Source: CAVQBL01 sp963710715 (GTDB lineage: Bacteria > Pseudomonadota > Gammaproteobacteria > DSM-16500). Taken from it: a stretch of 64,000 nt of DNA. Position numbers and translations under genes: made by a program. The notes under the pieces were generated by a model that worked only from the letters and a program-made list of their open reading frames with translations, searched no databases and had not been told where the DNA came from. Position 1 is the first letter of the stretch; the number at the start of each line of letters is the position of its first letter. Shown one piece after another: positions 34,939 to 43,474 of the stretch. The stretch is taken from positions 1 through 64,000 of the forward strand of contig CAVQBL010000016.1 in the NCBI GenBank assembly GCA_963710715.1. Reading direction: 5' to 3'.

Positions 34939-36867
34939 GTGTTCAGACTAGATCCTGATGCATTTCCAAAGGATATGTTATCAAAAATTTTTTCGTATGG
35001 TGCGTGGAGCGGCAGGTTAAGCACTGCGCCAGTTAGCAAAGCATTCAATCGTTTTGCTCATGAGGATTCATATTGGGGACAAAAAGTTAAACTGCATTTC
35101 CCTCATGTGTACAAAGCTGTTCTGAAGAATTATGCGGAAAAAGTTCCAGAAGAAAAGCACCTAGAAATAAATAATGATAAAAAAATTATTTGGTGTGCCG
35201 TGTTTCATAATGCTTACATTAATGAATATAGACATAATGATAAATATATAGATTATTATGACTCTCGCACTCGTCGACATAAAAAAATACCAGAGAGAAA
35301 ATTATTTTCTCTCATAAAAGAAGGCGATGTTGAGGGCTTAAAAGATATTTTTCCAGCATTTGATGACTTAGAGATGCTAGAAAAAATAAAAGATAATAAT
35401 GGAAAGCCACTTCTTCAATGGATAAAAAATCAAGCTTTATTTGACTATTTTTATAGCTTAATTGTAGAAAAATATAAAGATAATAATGCTCCTATACGCA
35501 TCGATGTAACAAGATATATAAATGATAAAACTATCCTTCATTGGGCTGCCAAGTTCCGACAGACAAAAGTTGTCAATGTTTTATTGGAGGAAAAAGGTAT
35601 TCGAGTTAATGCGCAAACCTATTTTCGTGATACTGCGCTTCACATGGCTGCATGGGGTGGACATACTGACATTGTTAAGATTTTATTAGCAAGAGGTGCT
35701 GACTTTGATACAGATTCCCGTAGTACTGTTTATGAGTCATTTTTTAAGGACATCACTGGACAACGCTATTTTGCGCTTCATTTAGCTGCACATGGTGGCC
35801 ATATTGACATTGTTGAGCTTTTATTAGCAGGGGATGATAAGGTCAATATGCGGTTTGGTGGTGATGCTACCGCGCTTCTCTTTGCCGCAAAGGGCGGCCA
35901 TACTAACGTTGTTAAAATTTTATTAGCAAGAAATGCTGATGTTAATGCAAGGTTAAACAATGGCGCTACCGCACTTCACCTTGCTGCAAATAATGGAGAT
36001 ACTGATACTGTTAGGGCTTTATTGGCAACAAAAGATGTTAGGGTTAATTTACGGTGCGGTCCTAACTATAATACTGCGCTTCACGTAGCAGCGCGCAATG
36101 GCCACGCCGATACCGCTGCAGTATTGGTGGAAAAAAGTGATATTAACGAAAGATGCTTCTATGGTTTTACCCCGCTTCACTTAGCTACATGCCAGGGCAA
36201 GACTAAGGTTGTTAATGTTTTATTGGAGGCAAAAGATGTGGATGTTAACGCACGCTCCAAGGAACATCATGCTTATACTCCGCTTCATTGCGCTGCAATG
36301 TATGGTCATTTTGGCATTTTTAATATTCTACTTGCACGAGGCGCAAATATTAATGCTGTAACTCGCGACCATAAAAATGCTCTTCAGTTAGCTGTTGCCA
36401 ATAATAACTCTATTAAAAATAATTCTATTAAAACCTATAAAACTCATGACTGCAGTGATGCTAATGTTGTTGACGCAGCAGGCAGCAGTAGTAATGATTC
36501 CGCTCGTTTCAGTCATATATACACACCTGCAGGCTACGATAAAATTATTTATACCATGCAAAAGCAAAATCTGATTATTTATTTTGATGCAGTTATGCTC
36601 CGAAAAGATGAGGATCATAGAAAAACTTTTTTTGGATTACCGCTGGGACAATCTGCAAAGAAAAAGAAAGCTGCAGCAGGTGCATTAAAAAGCGTTGTTT
36701 TTGATGGTGCTGATCCTTCTTGTCTTGATAAGCATCAAGATGCTCTAAATAATGGCGAGCTTGGAAAGATTTATCATTACTTCCGTCCTTTTATTGAAGC
36801 AAAAAAATATTTGAAAGTGAATTCATCTTCTCTGCAAGAGGAAAACTTGATCAAAAACAACAAATAA
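34939..36867 (+). CDS. F-box and ankyrin-repeat protein, probable secreted effector
   Basis: A 642-aa protein. Residues ~3-55 match an F-box: FPKDMLSKIFSYGAWSGRL, then TAPVSKAFNRFAHEDSYWGQ and VKLHFP, with the Pro, the hydrophobic core and the conserved Trp. Residues ~195-505 hold about eight ankyrin repeats (TALHLAA-NGH-D-VKILLA pattern) and a partial ninth. The tail has no repeat. Bacterial F-box/ankyrin proteins such as Legionella AnkB recruit host SCF ubiquitin ligase and are sent by Dot/Icm, so a host-directed role is likely. GAGGAG lies eight bases before GTG 34939; an upstream GTG (34837) would add a hydrophobic N-terminus and lacks a ribosome site. Confidence 0.8.
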   Translation: MFRLDPDAFPKDMLSKIFSYGAWSGRLSTAPVSKAFNRFAHEDSYWGQKVKLHFPHVYKAVLKNYAEKVPEEKHLEINNDKKIIWCAVFHNAYINEYRHNDKYIDYYDSRTRRHKKIPERKLFSLIKEGDVEGLKDIFPAFDDLEMLEKIKDNNGKPLLQWIKNQALFDYFYSLIVEKYKDNNAPIRIDVTRYINDKTILHWAAKFRQTKVVNVLLEEKGIRVNAQTYFRDTALHMAAWGGHTDIVKILLARGADFDTDSRSTVYESFFKDITGQRYFALHLAAHGGHIDIVELLLAGDDKVNMRFGGDATALLFAAKGGHTNVVKILLARNADVNARLNNGATALHLAANNGDTDTVRALLATKDVRVNLRCGPNYNTALHVAARNGHADTAAVLVEKSDINERCFYGFTPLHLATCQGKTKVVNVLLEAKDVDVNARSKEHHAYTPLHCAAMYGHFGIFNILLARGANINAVTRDHKNALQLAVANNNSIKNNSIKTYKTHDCSDANVVDAAGSSSNDSARFSHIYTPAGYDKIIYTMQKQNLIIYFDAVMLRKDEDHRKTFFGLPLGQSAKKKKAAAGALKSVVFDGADPSCLDKHQDALNNGELGKIYHYFRPFIEAKKYLKVNSSSLQEENLIKNNK

Positions 36868-37035
36868 TATGTGATTGCGTGCACTACAAAATACGTCAGT
36901 GAACTCCCCAAAAATTTGCGGCAAGTTCGCGGATTCATCCACCCTTTGAAGCAGTAGCGACTTCGTAGAAAACATTCCTACTGTTCCGGCATATGCGGAT
37001 TATTATTTCCAGAACGGTAAATCATTCGCTCTACA

Positions 37036-37170
37036 CTATAATGCGAATTTATGAATTTTCTGAAGCGCCTCAGGATTGAGGGATATCAATATAGTACTTG
37101 TAAATTCAGGCTGCGCTAATGCAAGAGAGCAAGTAAATATTGATGCTAGAGCAATTATTTTTCTGTTCAT
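37036..37170 (-). pseudogene. Remnant of a secreted protein gene (signal peptide plus short body)
   Basis: On the minus strand a 44-aa frame reads MNRKIIALASIFTCSLALAQ, a good Sec signal peptide with Ala-x-Ala site, then PEFTSTILISLNPEALQKIH, and stops. In the next frame the text goes on as YSVERMIYRSGNNNPHMPEQ, so a frameshift followed by decay is likely. No homologous family is recognised. The rest of 36868-37035 holds nothing else. Confidence 0.35.
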
Positions 37171-37180
37171 CAAATTACAT

Positions 37181-37242
37181 GAGTTTTTTCACCTATAGTC
37201 AAAATTACTCGAGAGTAATTTTGACTATAGGTGAAAAAACTC
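37181..37242. repeat. 30-bp perfect inverted repeat with 2-base centre
   Basis: Arms 37181-37210 and 37213-37242 are exact complements (GAGTTTTTTCACCTATAGTC... and ...GACTATAGGTGAAAAAACTC), with GA in the centre. The right arm contains the -35 box and most of the spacer of the promoter for the AAA ATPase gene. Confidence 0.9.
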
Positions 37243-37249
37243 GTATAAT
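37221..37249 (+). promoter_or_regulatory. Sigma-70 promoter giving a probably leaderless ATPase mRNA
   Basis: TTGACT (37221-37226), exactly 17 bases, TATAAT (37244-37249). The ATPase ATG begins at 37256, seven bases after the -10 box, where transcription should start. No ribosome binding site can precede it. The mirrored arm places another TTGACT on the minus strand, 17 bases from TGTAAT. Confidence 0.7.
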
Positions 37250-37255
37250 AATCTT

Positions 37256-38368
37256 ATGAAAAAGCGCTATCTCACAGAACAAGTTCACAAAGACCTAGCA
37301 AAGAAAATGGTTTTTGTTGGAGGTCCACGTCAAGTTGGCAAAACGACGATGGCTAAAAGTTTTCTACATGGCCAAACAGGGTACTTAAATTGGGATGTAC
37401 CTGAACATAGAGAATTGATACTAAAAAAAGAATTTCCCAGTACTTCATTATGGGTTTTTAATGAAATCCATAAATATCGTACATGGCGCAATTATTTAAA
37501 GGGAATATATGATATTAAACCACCGCACCAGCAAATCCTAGTAACAGGCAGCGCGCGCTTAGACTACTACCGTTTTTCAGGCGACTCTTTGCAAGGACGT
37601 TATCATTATTTACGTATGCACCCTCTCTCAGTTGCAGAACTCGGTTTAAAAACTCAAAAGGATTTGTTAGATCTTCTACAACTAGGAGGATTCCCAGAAC
37701 CTTACTTCTCTTCTTCCGAAATTGAATCAAAACGTTGGGCCCGTGAATATAGAACTCGCCTCATTCGAGAAGACTTAGTACAACTTGAACGCGTGCACGA
37801 TTTAGGTAACATCGAACTTCTCGCTATGCGACTACCTGAATTAGTGGGAGCACCGCTTTCTATTAACAGCATTCGCGAAGATTTACAAGTTAGTCACAAA
37901 GCAATTTCAACCTGGATACAAATGCTGGAAAGATTATATGCTATTTTTCGCATCGCTCCATTTGGCGTACCCAAAATTCGCGCCGTCAAAAAAGAACAAA
38001 AGCATTATCATTTTGATTGGACACTTGTGCCAGACATGTCATTACGCTTTGAAAATTTAGTTGCTTGCTCACTATTAAAATGGACCCATTACCAACAAGA
38101 TGTATTAGGGGAAGATATCAACTTACTTTATTTTCGAGATATTAATGGTCGCGAAGTTGATTTTGTTATTGTATCTGGCAAGAAACCAATTATGTTTATT
38201 GAATGCAAATGGAATGATGCTGCCATATCACCCGCATTAAAATATATGAAAGAACGCTTTCCATCATGCGAAGCCTGGCAAATTTCAGCTGTTGGAAAAA
38301 AAGATTTTGTAGATGAACAAGGTATTCGCGCATGCCCTGCGGTTAATTTCCTTTCGACTTTGATTTAA
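37256..38368 (+). CDS. AAA family ATPase with DUF4143-like C-terminus (copy 2)
   Basis: A 370-aa ATPase of the AAA_14/DUF4143 group. Walker A is GGPRQVGKT (residues 22-30). The Walker B position reads LWVFNEIHKY: the usual Asp is Asn (N69) while the catalytic Glu is kept. VTGSARLDYYRFSGDSLQGRYHYLRMHPLS is the sensor region typical of the family. A winged-helix-like part follows (SINSIREDLQVSHKAISTWIQMLE), and GREVDFVIVSG...FIECKW resembles a PD-(D/E)XK fold. ATG 37256 has no ribosome site and is probably leaderless. Function unknown. Confidence 0.83.
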   Translation: MKKRYLTEQVHKDLAKKMVFVGGPRQVGKTTMAKSFLHGQTGYLNWDVPEHRELILKKEFPSTSLWVFNEIHKYRTWRNYLKGIYDIKPPHQQILVTGSARLDYYRFSGDSLQGRYHYLRMHPLSVAELGLKTQKDLLDLLQLGGFPEPYFSSSEIESKRWAREYRTRLIREDLVQLERVHDLGNIELLAMRLPELVGAPLSINSIREDLQVSHKAISTWIQMLERLYAIFRIAPFGVPKIRAVKKEQKHYHFDWTLVPDMSLRFENLVACSLLKWTHYQQDVLGEDINLLYFRDINGREVDFVIVSGKKPIMFIECKWNDAAISPALKYMKERFPSCEAWQISAVGKKDFVDEQGIRACPAVNFLSTLI

Positions 38369-38388
38369 TATTTATGAATACTGCCCTC

Positions 38389-38508
38389 ATGCAAAAATTT
38401 ACTGTTCCCATCCCGTTAAGCTTATACATTCATTTACCCTGGTGTGTACGCAAATGCCCCTATGGTGATTTCAATGCGGTGCGTAGCAACATTCCTGAAG
38501 ATTTGTAA
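38389..38508 (+). pseudogene. Truncated 5' copy of hemW
   Basis: The frame reads MQKFTVPIPLSLYIHLPWCVRKCPYGDFN and stops after NIPEDL, 39 aa. It matches the start of intact hemW at 40002 nearly residue for residue, but the third Cys of the CxxxCxxC cluster is Gly, two codons (Ser-His) are deleted, and a stop replaces Tyr. Base changes are mostly at third codon positions, so the piece probably came from a related strain rather than by fresh duplication. Similarity extends about ten bases upstream of the ATG. Confidence 0.85.
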
Positions 38509-38574
38509 GTTGTGATGCGTATCTTATTGAATTAATGATAACTTCTTCTTATAGCTTGAACAGATCGTTCTAAA

Positions 38575-39987
38575 ATGATACAATTTTCCACCCAACCCCA
38601 AATTACAATTAGACCTAGTATGTTACATAAAAATCCCATAACAACAGAAAATGAACTAGCACAAAAAATGCTGGAAGAGGCCGTCAATAATAAAAAAATT
38701 AAGCGAGCTTTGATTGAAATTTCTACAATATTGATATCTCAGACTTTAGAACCAATCAAGAAAGAGCTAGAGAGCGTAACGCAATTTTCAGCTTTGCCGA
38801 AAGAATTTCGAGAGATGTTAGAGAACTTAGCCGCTGAACATTCTGCAGAAAAACGACAATACGGCGCATTGATGGCCGAAGAATTTGCGTCAGCTCAAGC
38901 TATCTTGTCTTCAATGAGCAATATCTACCGACTGATAAATGCTCAAGAAGCCTACCTCAAAAATATTGATGCAATTAAAACAGTTGATGAAATGGTTGTC
39001 GCTTTAAAAATAATCATTGAACTGGGATATACCTACTACGAAGCTTCAATATGGCATCAGGATGAGAAGCGTTTTAACTCAATTAACACTTTTATTTCAC
39101 CCACGAGAGAAGAAATTGATATACGTGTGTTTCGTTCTGAGCTGAAAGAACCGTCTCAGTTAGCACTTACACACGGGATTGGGAAAACCGAACAAGATTT
39201 GGGTTTAGAAAGCTTAGGGAAAGGCTACAATGCTGGAAAAGCTGCTTTCAGTGTTGTGAATATGAAAAAAAGATTAGAACTTCTTTGCAAAACATATGAC
39301 AGCACTAAATCAGAAAAAGCTACCGCCCAAATGGCAAATTACAAAATTCCATTAGATAAAAACGAAAGAAAACCACTCGAATCTTATGCAAAACAATGGG
39401 AAACATTTTTTGAAAAACTAGCTAAAGATCCTAAGACAAAAGAATCATTACCTTTAATTGCCAGCGTTTCAAGAGCAACGACCAGAGTATTGGTTTCTCT
39501 GCAGTACTTAAATGCTTTAAATAAGGAAAATGGTTCATTTGATTTTGACAAAGCACAAATAATCGCAAATTGTCTGATGGGATTTATCGTTCATGCAGGA
39601 CACCATTCAATTGTAGAAGTCGCTGAAGTTTACAACAGATTACTGGATCTTGTTTTGATAGAGCAAGTCGAGCAGCAAACATCAAAAACAGCATCTCCTA
39701 GCAAAAAACAGATAAAGTCCGATCAATTAGCAAATTTTCCAGAACATCTTGACGAAAAAGGTTTTGCAGACAAAAAACCTCCTGCTATTCCTGAGGTTGC
39801 CGTCTCTCCGGGAAGTGCCGCACCGGAAACAACTAAAAAATGGTGGGAAGGAACAGTTGAATATGAAACGCCGTATTACTACCACGTAGGCAACTATTGT
39901 TCTTTTTTCCATACATCCTACAGAACTTTCGCAGAACACATAATAAAAGAAGCAAACGATGTAAATTGTGCTATAAAACCTAAATAA
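38575..39987 (+). CDS. Unknown 470-aa protein inserted beside hemW
   Basis: No family recognised. The protein is hydrophilic and largely helical, with possible coiled coil in residues ~20-110 (ENELAQKMLEEAVNNKKIKRAL, EPIKKELESVTQF). A Ser/Lys/Pro linker follows (residues ~365-420), and the end is aromatic and Cys-containing (ETPYYYHVGNYCSFFHTSYRTF). There is no signal peptide or membrane segment. No clear ribosome binding site precedes ATG 38575. The gene lies between a broken and an intact hemW copy, which suggests acquisition by recombination. Effector role is possible but unsupported by a promoter motif. Confidence 0.55.
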   Translation: MIQFSTQPQITIRPSMLHKNPITTENELAQKMLEEAVNNKKIKRALIEISTILISQTLEPIKKELESVTQFSALPKEFREMLENLAAEHSAEKRQYGALMAEEFASAQAILSSMSNIYRLINAQEAYLKNIDAIKTVDEMVVALKIIIELGYTYYEASIWHQDEKRFNSINTFISPTREEIDIRVFRSELKEPSQLALTHGIGKTEQDLGLESLGKGYNAGKAAFSVVNMKKRLELLCKTYDSTKSEKATAQMANYKIPLDKNERKPLESYAKQWETFFEKLAKDPKTKESLPLIASVSRATTRVLVSLQYLNALNKENGSFDFDKAQIIANCLMGFIVHAGHHSIVEVAEVYNRLLDLVLIEQVEQQTSKTASPSKKQIKSDQLANFPEHLDEKGFADKKPPAIPEVAVSPGSAAPETTKKWWEGTVEYETPYYYHVGNYCSFFHTSYRTFAEHIIKEANDVNCAIKPK

Positions 39988-40001
39988 GCTATACTGCACC
40001 C

Positions 40002-41207
40002 ATGCAAAAGTTCACTGTTCCAATTCCCTTAAGTTTATACATTCATTTACCTTGGTGTGTACGCAAATGTCCTTATTGTGATTTCAATTCACATGCTGTG
40101 CGTGGCAACATTCCTGAAGATTTATATGTTGAAACTCTCATTCGTGATCTCGATGAAAATTTACCACGCGTATGGGGACGCAGTTTAATTAGCATTTTTT
40201 TCGGTGGGGGCACCCCCAGTTTATTTTCACCCGCTGCTATTGAAAAAATTCTTTCTGCTGTGCACAGTCGTTTACGATTTGGTCCAGATGCAGAAGTCAC
40301 ATTGGAAGCCAACCCGGGCACGATTGATGAAGCACGTTTCAAAGGTTTTCGCCAAGCGGGCGTCAATCGCTTATCCATTGGCATACAAAGCTTACAAGAT
40401 GAAAAATTAAAAGCACTGGGTCGTATTCACAATCGTGATTACGCATTACGCGCAATTACAGCCGCAAAAAATGCTGGGTTTGAAAATTTTAATTTGGATT
40501 TCATGCACGGGCTACCTAATCAATCTGTAAATGATGCGTTGCAAGATTTAACCGATGCATTCCGTTTTAATCCTCCCCATTTATCATGGTATCAATTGAC
40601 TATCGAGCCCAATACATTTTTTCATCACCAACCACCGCGCTTACCCGCTGATGATTTACTGTGGGAAATCCAAGAACAAGGCAAAGCAAAAATTTTTGCA
40701 AATGGATTACAGCAATACGAAGTTTCTGCTTATTCGCAAGCGGATCGTGAATGCGCACACAATAAAAATTATTGGGAATTTGGAGATTACTTAGGAATTG
40801 GCGCTGGCGCTCACAGTAAAATCACTGATTTTGAAAAAAACGCTATTATCCGTCACGTGCAAGTAAAAAATCCAAAAGATTATTTGGATCCAGAAAAAAA
40901 ATTGACTGCGAGTCAAACACGCGTAACCGAAGATGATGTCGTATTTGAATTTATGCTGAATGCCTTACGTTTAACCCATGGAGTGCCGGTGAATTTATTT
41001 ACTGAACGCACTGGACTGTCAGTCACTTCGCTTGAACCTATGCTTACGGAAGCTAAAAAGAAAGGACTTTTAATCGACTCGCCTACTCTTTTAAAACCAA
41101 CGGAGTTAGGGCAACGTTTTTTAAATGATTTAATTTTAATGTGGGGTCAGCTCAAGTTTCGAGCAGAACCAGCACGCGCAATAAAACCAAATAAAACCGA
41201 TATTTAA
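40002..41207 (+). CDS. hemW: HemW, radical SAM heme chaperone (HemN-like)
   Basis: Formerly annotated as oxygen-independent coproporphyrinogen III oxidase-like; HemW is now regarded as a heme-trafficking radical SAM protein. The 401-aa protein has CVRKCPYCDFNSH (CxxxCxxC for 4Fe-4S, residues ~20-27), FFGGGTPSLF, EANPGTID, RLSIGIQSL and the C-terminal HemN domain with LGIGAGAHSK. The short N-terminus without the HemN extension supports HemW. Its stop codon overlaps the PmrA-like box of the next gene. Confidence 0.9.
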   Translation: MQKFTVPIPLSLYIHLPWCVRKCPYCDFNSHAVRGNIPEDLYVETLIRDLDENLPRVWGRSLISIFFGGGTPSLFSPAAIEKILSAVHSRLRFGPDAEVTLEANPGTIDEARFKGFRQAGVNRLSIGIQSLQDEKLKALGRIHNRDYALRAITAAKNAGFENFNLDFMHGLPNQSVNDALQDLTDAFRFNPPHLSWYQLTIEPNTFFHHQPPRLPADDLLWEIQEQGKAKIFANGLQQYEVSAYSQADRECAHNKNYWEFGDYLGIGAGAHSKITDFEKNAIIRHVQVKNPKDYLDPEKKLTASQTRVTEDDVVFEFMLNALRLTHGVPVNLFTERTGLSVTSLEPMLTEAKKKGLLIDSPTLLKPTELGQRFLNDLILMWGQLKFRAEPARAIKPNKTDI

Positions 41208-41229
41208 GCTTATCTTAAGCTTATTTTAA
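41203..41229 (+). promoter_or_regulatory. Triple PmrA-box-like motif upstream of the 551-aa gene
   Basis: TTTAA-GC-TT-AT-CTTAA-GC-TT-AT-TTTAA: three half-sites with an 11-bp period, giving two overlapping matches to cTTAA-N2-TT-N2-cTTAA. TATTAT begins 11 bases after the last half-site (41241). It begins at the hemW stop codon, 47 bases before the next ATG. Confidence 0.65.
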
Positions 41230-41275
41230 GGAAAAACTGTTATTATATTACAATTATTATTAGAGAGTTTAAAAC

Positions 41276-42931
41276 ATGACGAGTAGTAGCCAGATTTTAC
41301 CAAGCAGCCAAAACTTACAAGGTAACCCACAAGATGAGAAAGGAGAAATAAGGGTTCTCGTAAAAGCCAATGGAGAGGAAATTCCAGTAAGAATATTATC
41401 AGAGTTGCCAACAGCTACTGCAACTCAAACGCTCAATGAACAAGCAGAAAATTCATGTTTCCTAACTCGAAATCTGTTAACCAATGAAATTTGTTATCTA
41501 AAATATTCGCGACGATCTAAGCTCATTTGTGAATTCTTAGCACTGGAATCTATTCGGCCCTTTATACCACAACAACCCGTTACCAGATTTATGACAGATA
41601 CCAAAACAGAAAAGCTTTGTATTCTTTTTGCAAAAAAAGGAGATGGAAATTACTTTAGTGATACTGAACGACACCCTTATACAGTAATTCAAGAAAAAAT
41701 TCTTGATGGACAGATAAAAGGTGTAGCGAAAATAGCAATACTGCAGTTATTTCAGTGTAACACTAAATTCTCTTTAAAAAATATGCTTTTTTATAAAGAT
41801 GATGTGACAGAAGAGACTTGTGCATTAGGAATTAACTTAGAGTCGTGTTTTGCAAGTTCATTTGCTACATCTACATCTACTCCCAGGTCTTTTGAAATTG
41901 ACGTAGCGAGTTTGGAAAGCTCACCTCTCGTTTCTCCGCTATTAGTAGCAGGAGTAGGGTATCTCGAGGAGTTTTTATATAACATTGAAAATTCTGAGTA
42001 TCAAGCAGCAATAGTACCAAAAGCTGAATTGTTTTTGCCGACAGAAAGGTCCGCCACTTTATTACAAATATTAATGATGCGTGAGTTACAAGAAATTCTT
42101 TATCAAGAACTGTATAAAACTCAGATAGCTCCTCATTTTAAGAAGGAAAAGGATGAAATAAAAAATCATTCTAAACACCTGGTGGACTTAATTATTCAAG
42201 GGCAAGAGAAAAGATATTTACACTTCCTTGAAAAGGCATCGTCATGGAAAGAGTTTGTTGATTATCTAAAAGGCAAATATGCGAAAAAGGATAGGGAAGA
42301 ATTTTGTAGTCAAATCGAAGCTCATCGTATCCCAGATGAAAAAAATCCACTTAGATCATCAGATGAAATAATCCGTATGATAAAGGATGCTTGGAATAAT
42401 TTATGGGAGAGTACTATTTCACAAGATAAACTTATTCAGATGGAAATACATGCTGTACAGCAACAAAAGCTTCTCATAGAGCAACAAAAGCTTCTCGCAG
42501 AGCAAGTAGTGCAACAAAAACTTTCTCCAGATTCAAAGCAGACTAAACAGGTGCGAGAATTTGCTGTAGAGGGAACAAGGCTTGTCGCGCAGCAACAAAA
42601 CCTTATTCTAAATCAAAGACTCGTTAAACGTCTTGCCACGCATCAGCAAAGCTCTAGCAGAGAGCCTTCAGAGGAAAAACCAAATATCCTCGATGAGGAG
42701 AAAAACCGGGGGGGTGGTAATGTCGTTGTTAGGGTTAATCAGCCACAACAGGAACAGCCGGCTGGGAATAGGGAGAGCTGGTTAGACTGCTTTGCTACTT
42801 TATTTAGTTGCAAAGGCAACGGTTGTTGTGATGATTGTTGTACTGGTTGTTGTACTGGTGCGCCTGAAAACCAGGAAGTCCTAGGCCCGCCCCTCCCGCC
42901 CACCCCCACCCCGCCCTATGTAAATAAATAG
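41276..42931 (+). CDS. Unknown 551-aa protein with Cys-rich tail, candidate PmrA-regulated effector
   Basis: No family is recognised with confidence. The N-terminal ~190 residues (CYLKYSRRSKLICEFLALESI ... FSLKNMLFYKDD ... LGINLESCF) vaguely resemble a kinase-type layout, but the catalytic Asp expected before KNML is absent, so this is only a hint. Residues ~395-450 are Gln/Leu-rich heptads (QQKLLIEQQKLLAEQ), probably coiled coil. The tail has a Cys cluster (LDCFATLFSCKGNGCC, DDCCTGCCTG) and then a Pro-rich end. Such cysteine clusters can be lipidated in host cells. AGAG lies upstream of ATG 41276. Confidence 0.62.
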   Translation: MTSSSQILPSSQNLQGNPQDEKGEIRVLVKANGEEIPVRILSELPTATATQTLNEQAENSCFLTRNLLTNEICYLKYSRRSKLICEFLALESIRPFIPQQPVTRFMTDTKTEKLCILFAKKGDGNYFSDTERHPYTVIQEKILDGQIKGVAKIAILQLFQCNTKFSLKNMLFYKDDVTEETCALGINLESCFASSFATSTSTPRSFEIDVASLESSPLVSPLLVAGVGYLEEFLYNIENSEYQAAIVPKAELFLPTERSATLLQILMMRELQEILYQELYKTQIAPHFKKEKDEIKNHSKHLVDLIIQGQEKRYLHFLEKASSWKEFVDYLKGKYAKKDREEFCSQIEAHRIPDEKNPLRSSDEIIRMIKDAWNNLWESTISQDKLIQMEIHAVQQQKLLIEQQKLLAEQVVQQKLSPDSKQTKQVREFAVEGTRLVAQQQNLILNQRLVKRLATHQQSSSREPSEEKPNILDEEKNRGGGNVVVRVNQPQQEQPAGNRESWLDCFATLFSCKGNGCCDDCCTGCCTGAPENQEVLGPPLPPTPTPPYVNK

Positions 42932-42991
42932 ACATGTGGTAATATATTTGCCATGGGAAGGTGGAGTTAAATATTTCAAGGAGTGCAACAC

Positions 42992-43472
42992 ATGTTTAAT
43001 CGCGATCCGTATCAACAAAAACTTTGCATGCTTAATAAGCTATTTTCGTGTTTTATCATGACCAGTGCGGGGCAAGGTTGTCGCTATCTTAATAAGTTTG
43101 TTCCAGTAAAATCTGAACACCTCGAGCTCCAGCAAATTGAGAGCGATTTAAAACAGACTTATGCTGAAGCATCAAAACTTAGCGAGAAGTTCAAGGAAAA
43201 CGCGTTAGATGCAGAGTCAAAAAATTGGCAGGACCCGAAAAAGAGAGAGTCTTCATTGCAAAATTTACTCAGCAACAAGCAGGAGAAAAGAAAAAGCACT
43301 TGAAACTGCTGAGAAATTTGTAACTCTTTATCAACAGTATCTTGTAGCGAAAAAAGCTAAACCTGTTAAACCAAGCGACGTTACTTTACAGGTAGATGAA
43401 GGCAAAATGGGAAGCAAAGTTGGCGAGAAACAAAATCAAGTAAGTAATTCTTACTCACCGCCCACTCCATGA
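42992..43472 (+). CDS. Small helical protein with one frameshift
   Basis: ATG 42992 has GGAG eight bases upstream. The first frame (MFNRDPYQQKLCMLNKLFS...) runs as a charged helical protein to about 43290 and then stops at 43303. The text continues in another frame (EKALETAEKFVTLYQQYLVAKK) to 43472. The shift falls in the A-rich stretch GAGAAAAGAAAAAG (about 43284-43297). One base less or two more restores a single frame of about 160 aa. No family recognised. Either a pseudogene or a homopolymer error. Confidence 0.5.
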
Positions 43473-43474
43473 CC

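Noticed and set aside
41400..41860. Protein-kinase-like domain in the 551-aa protein
   Set aside because: Spacing is suggestive, but the catalytic Asp and a glycine loop are missing, so I did not name it a kinase.
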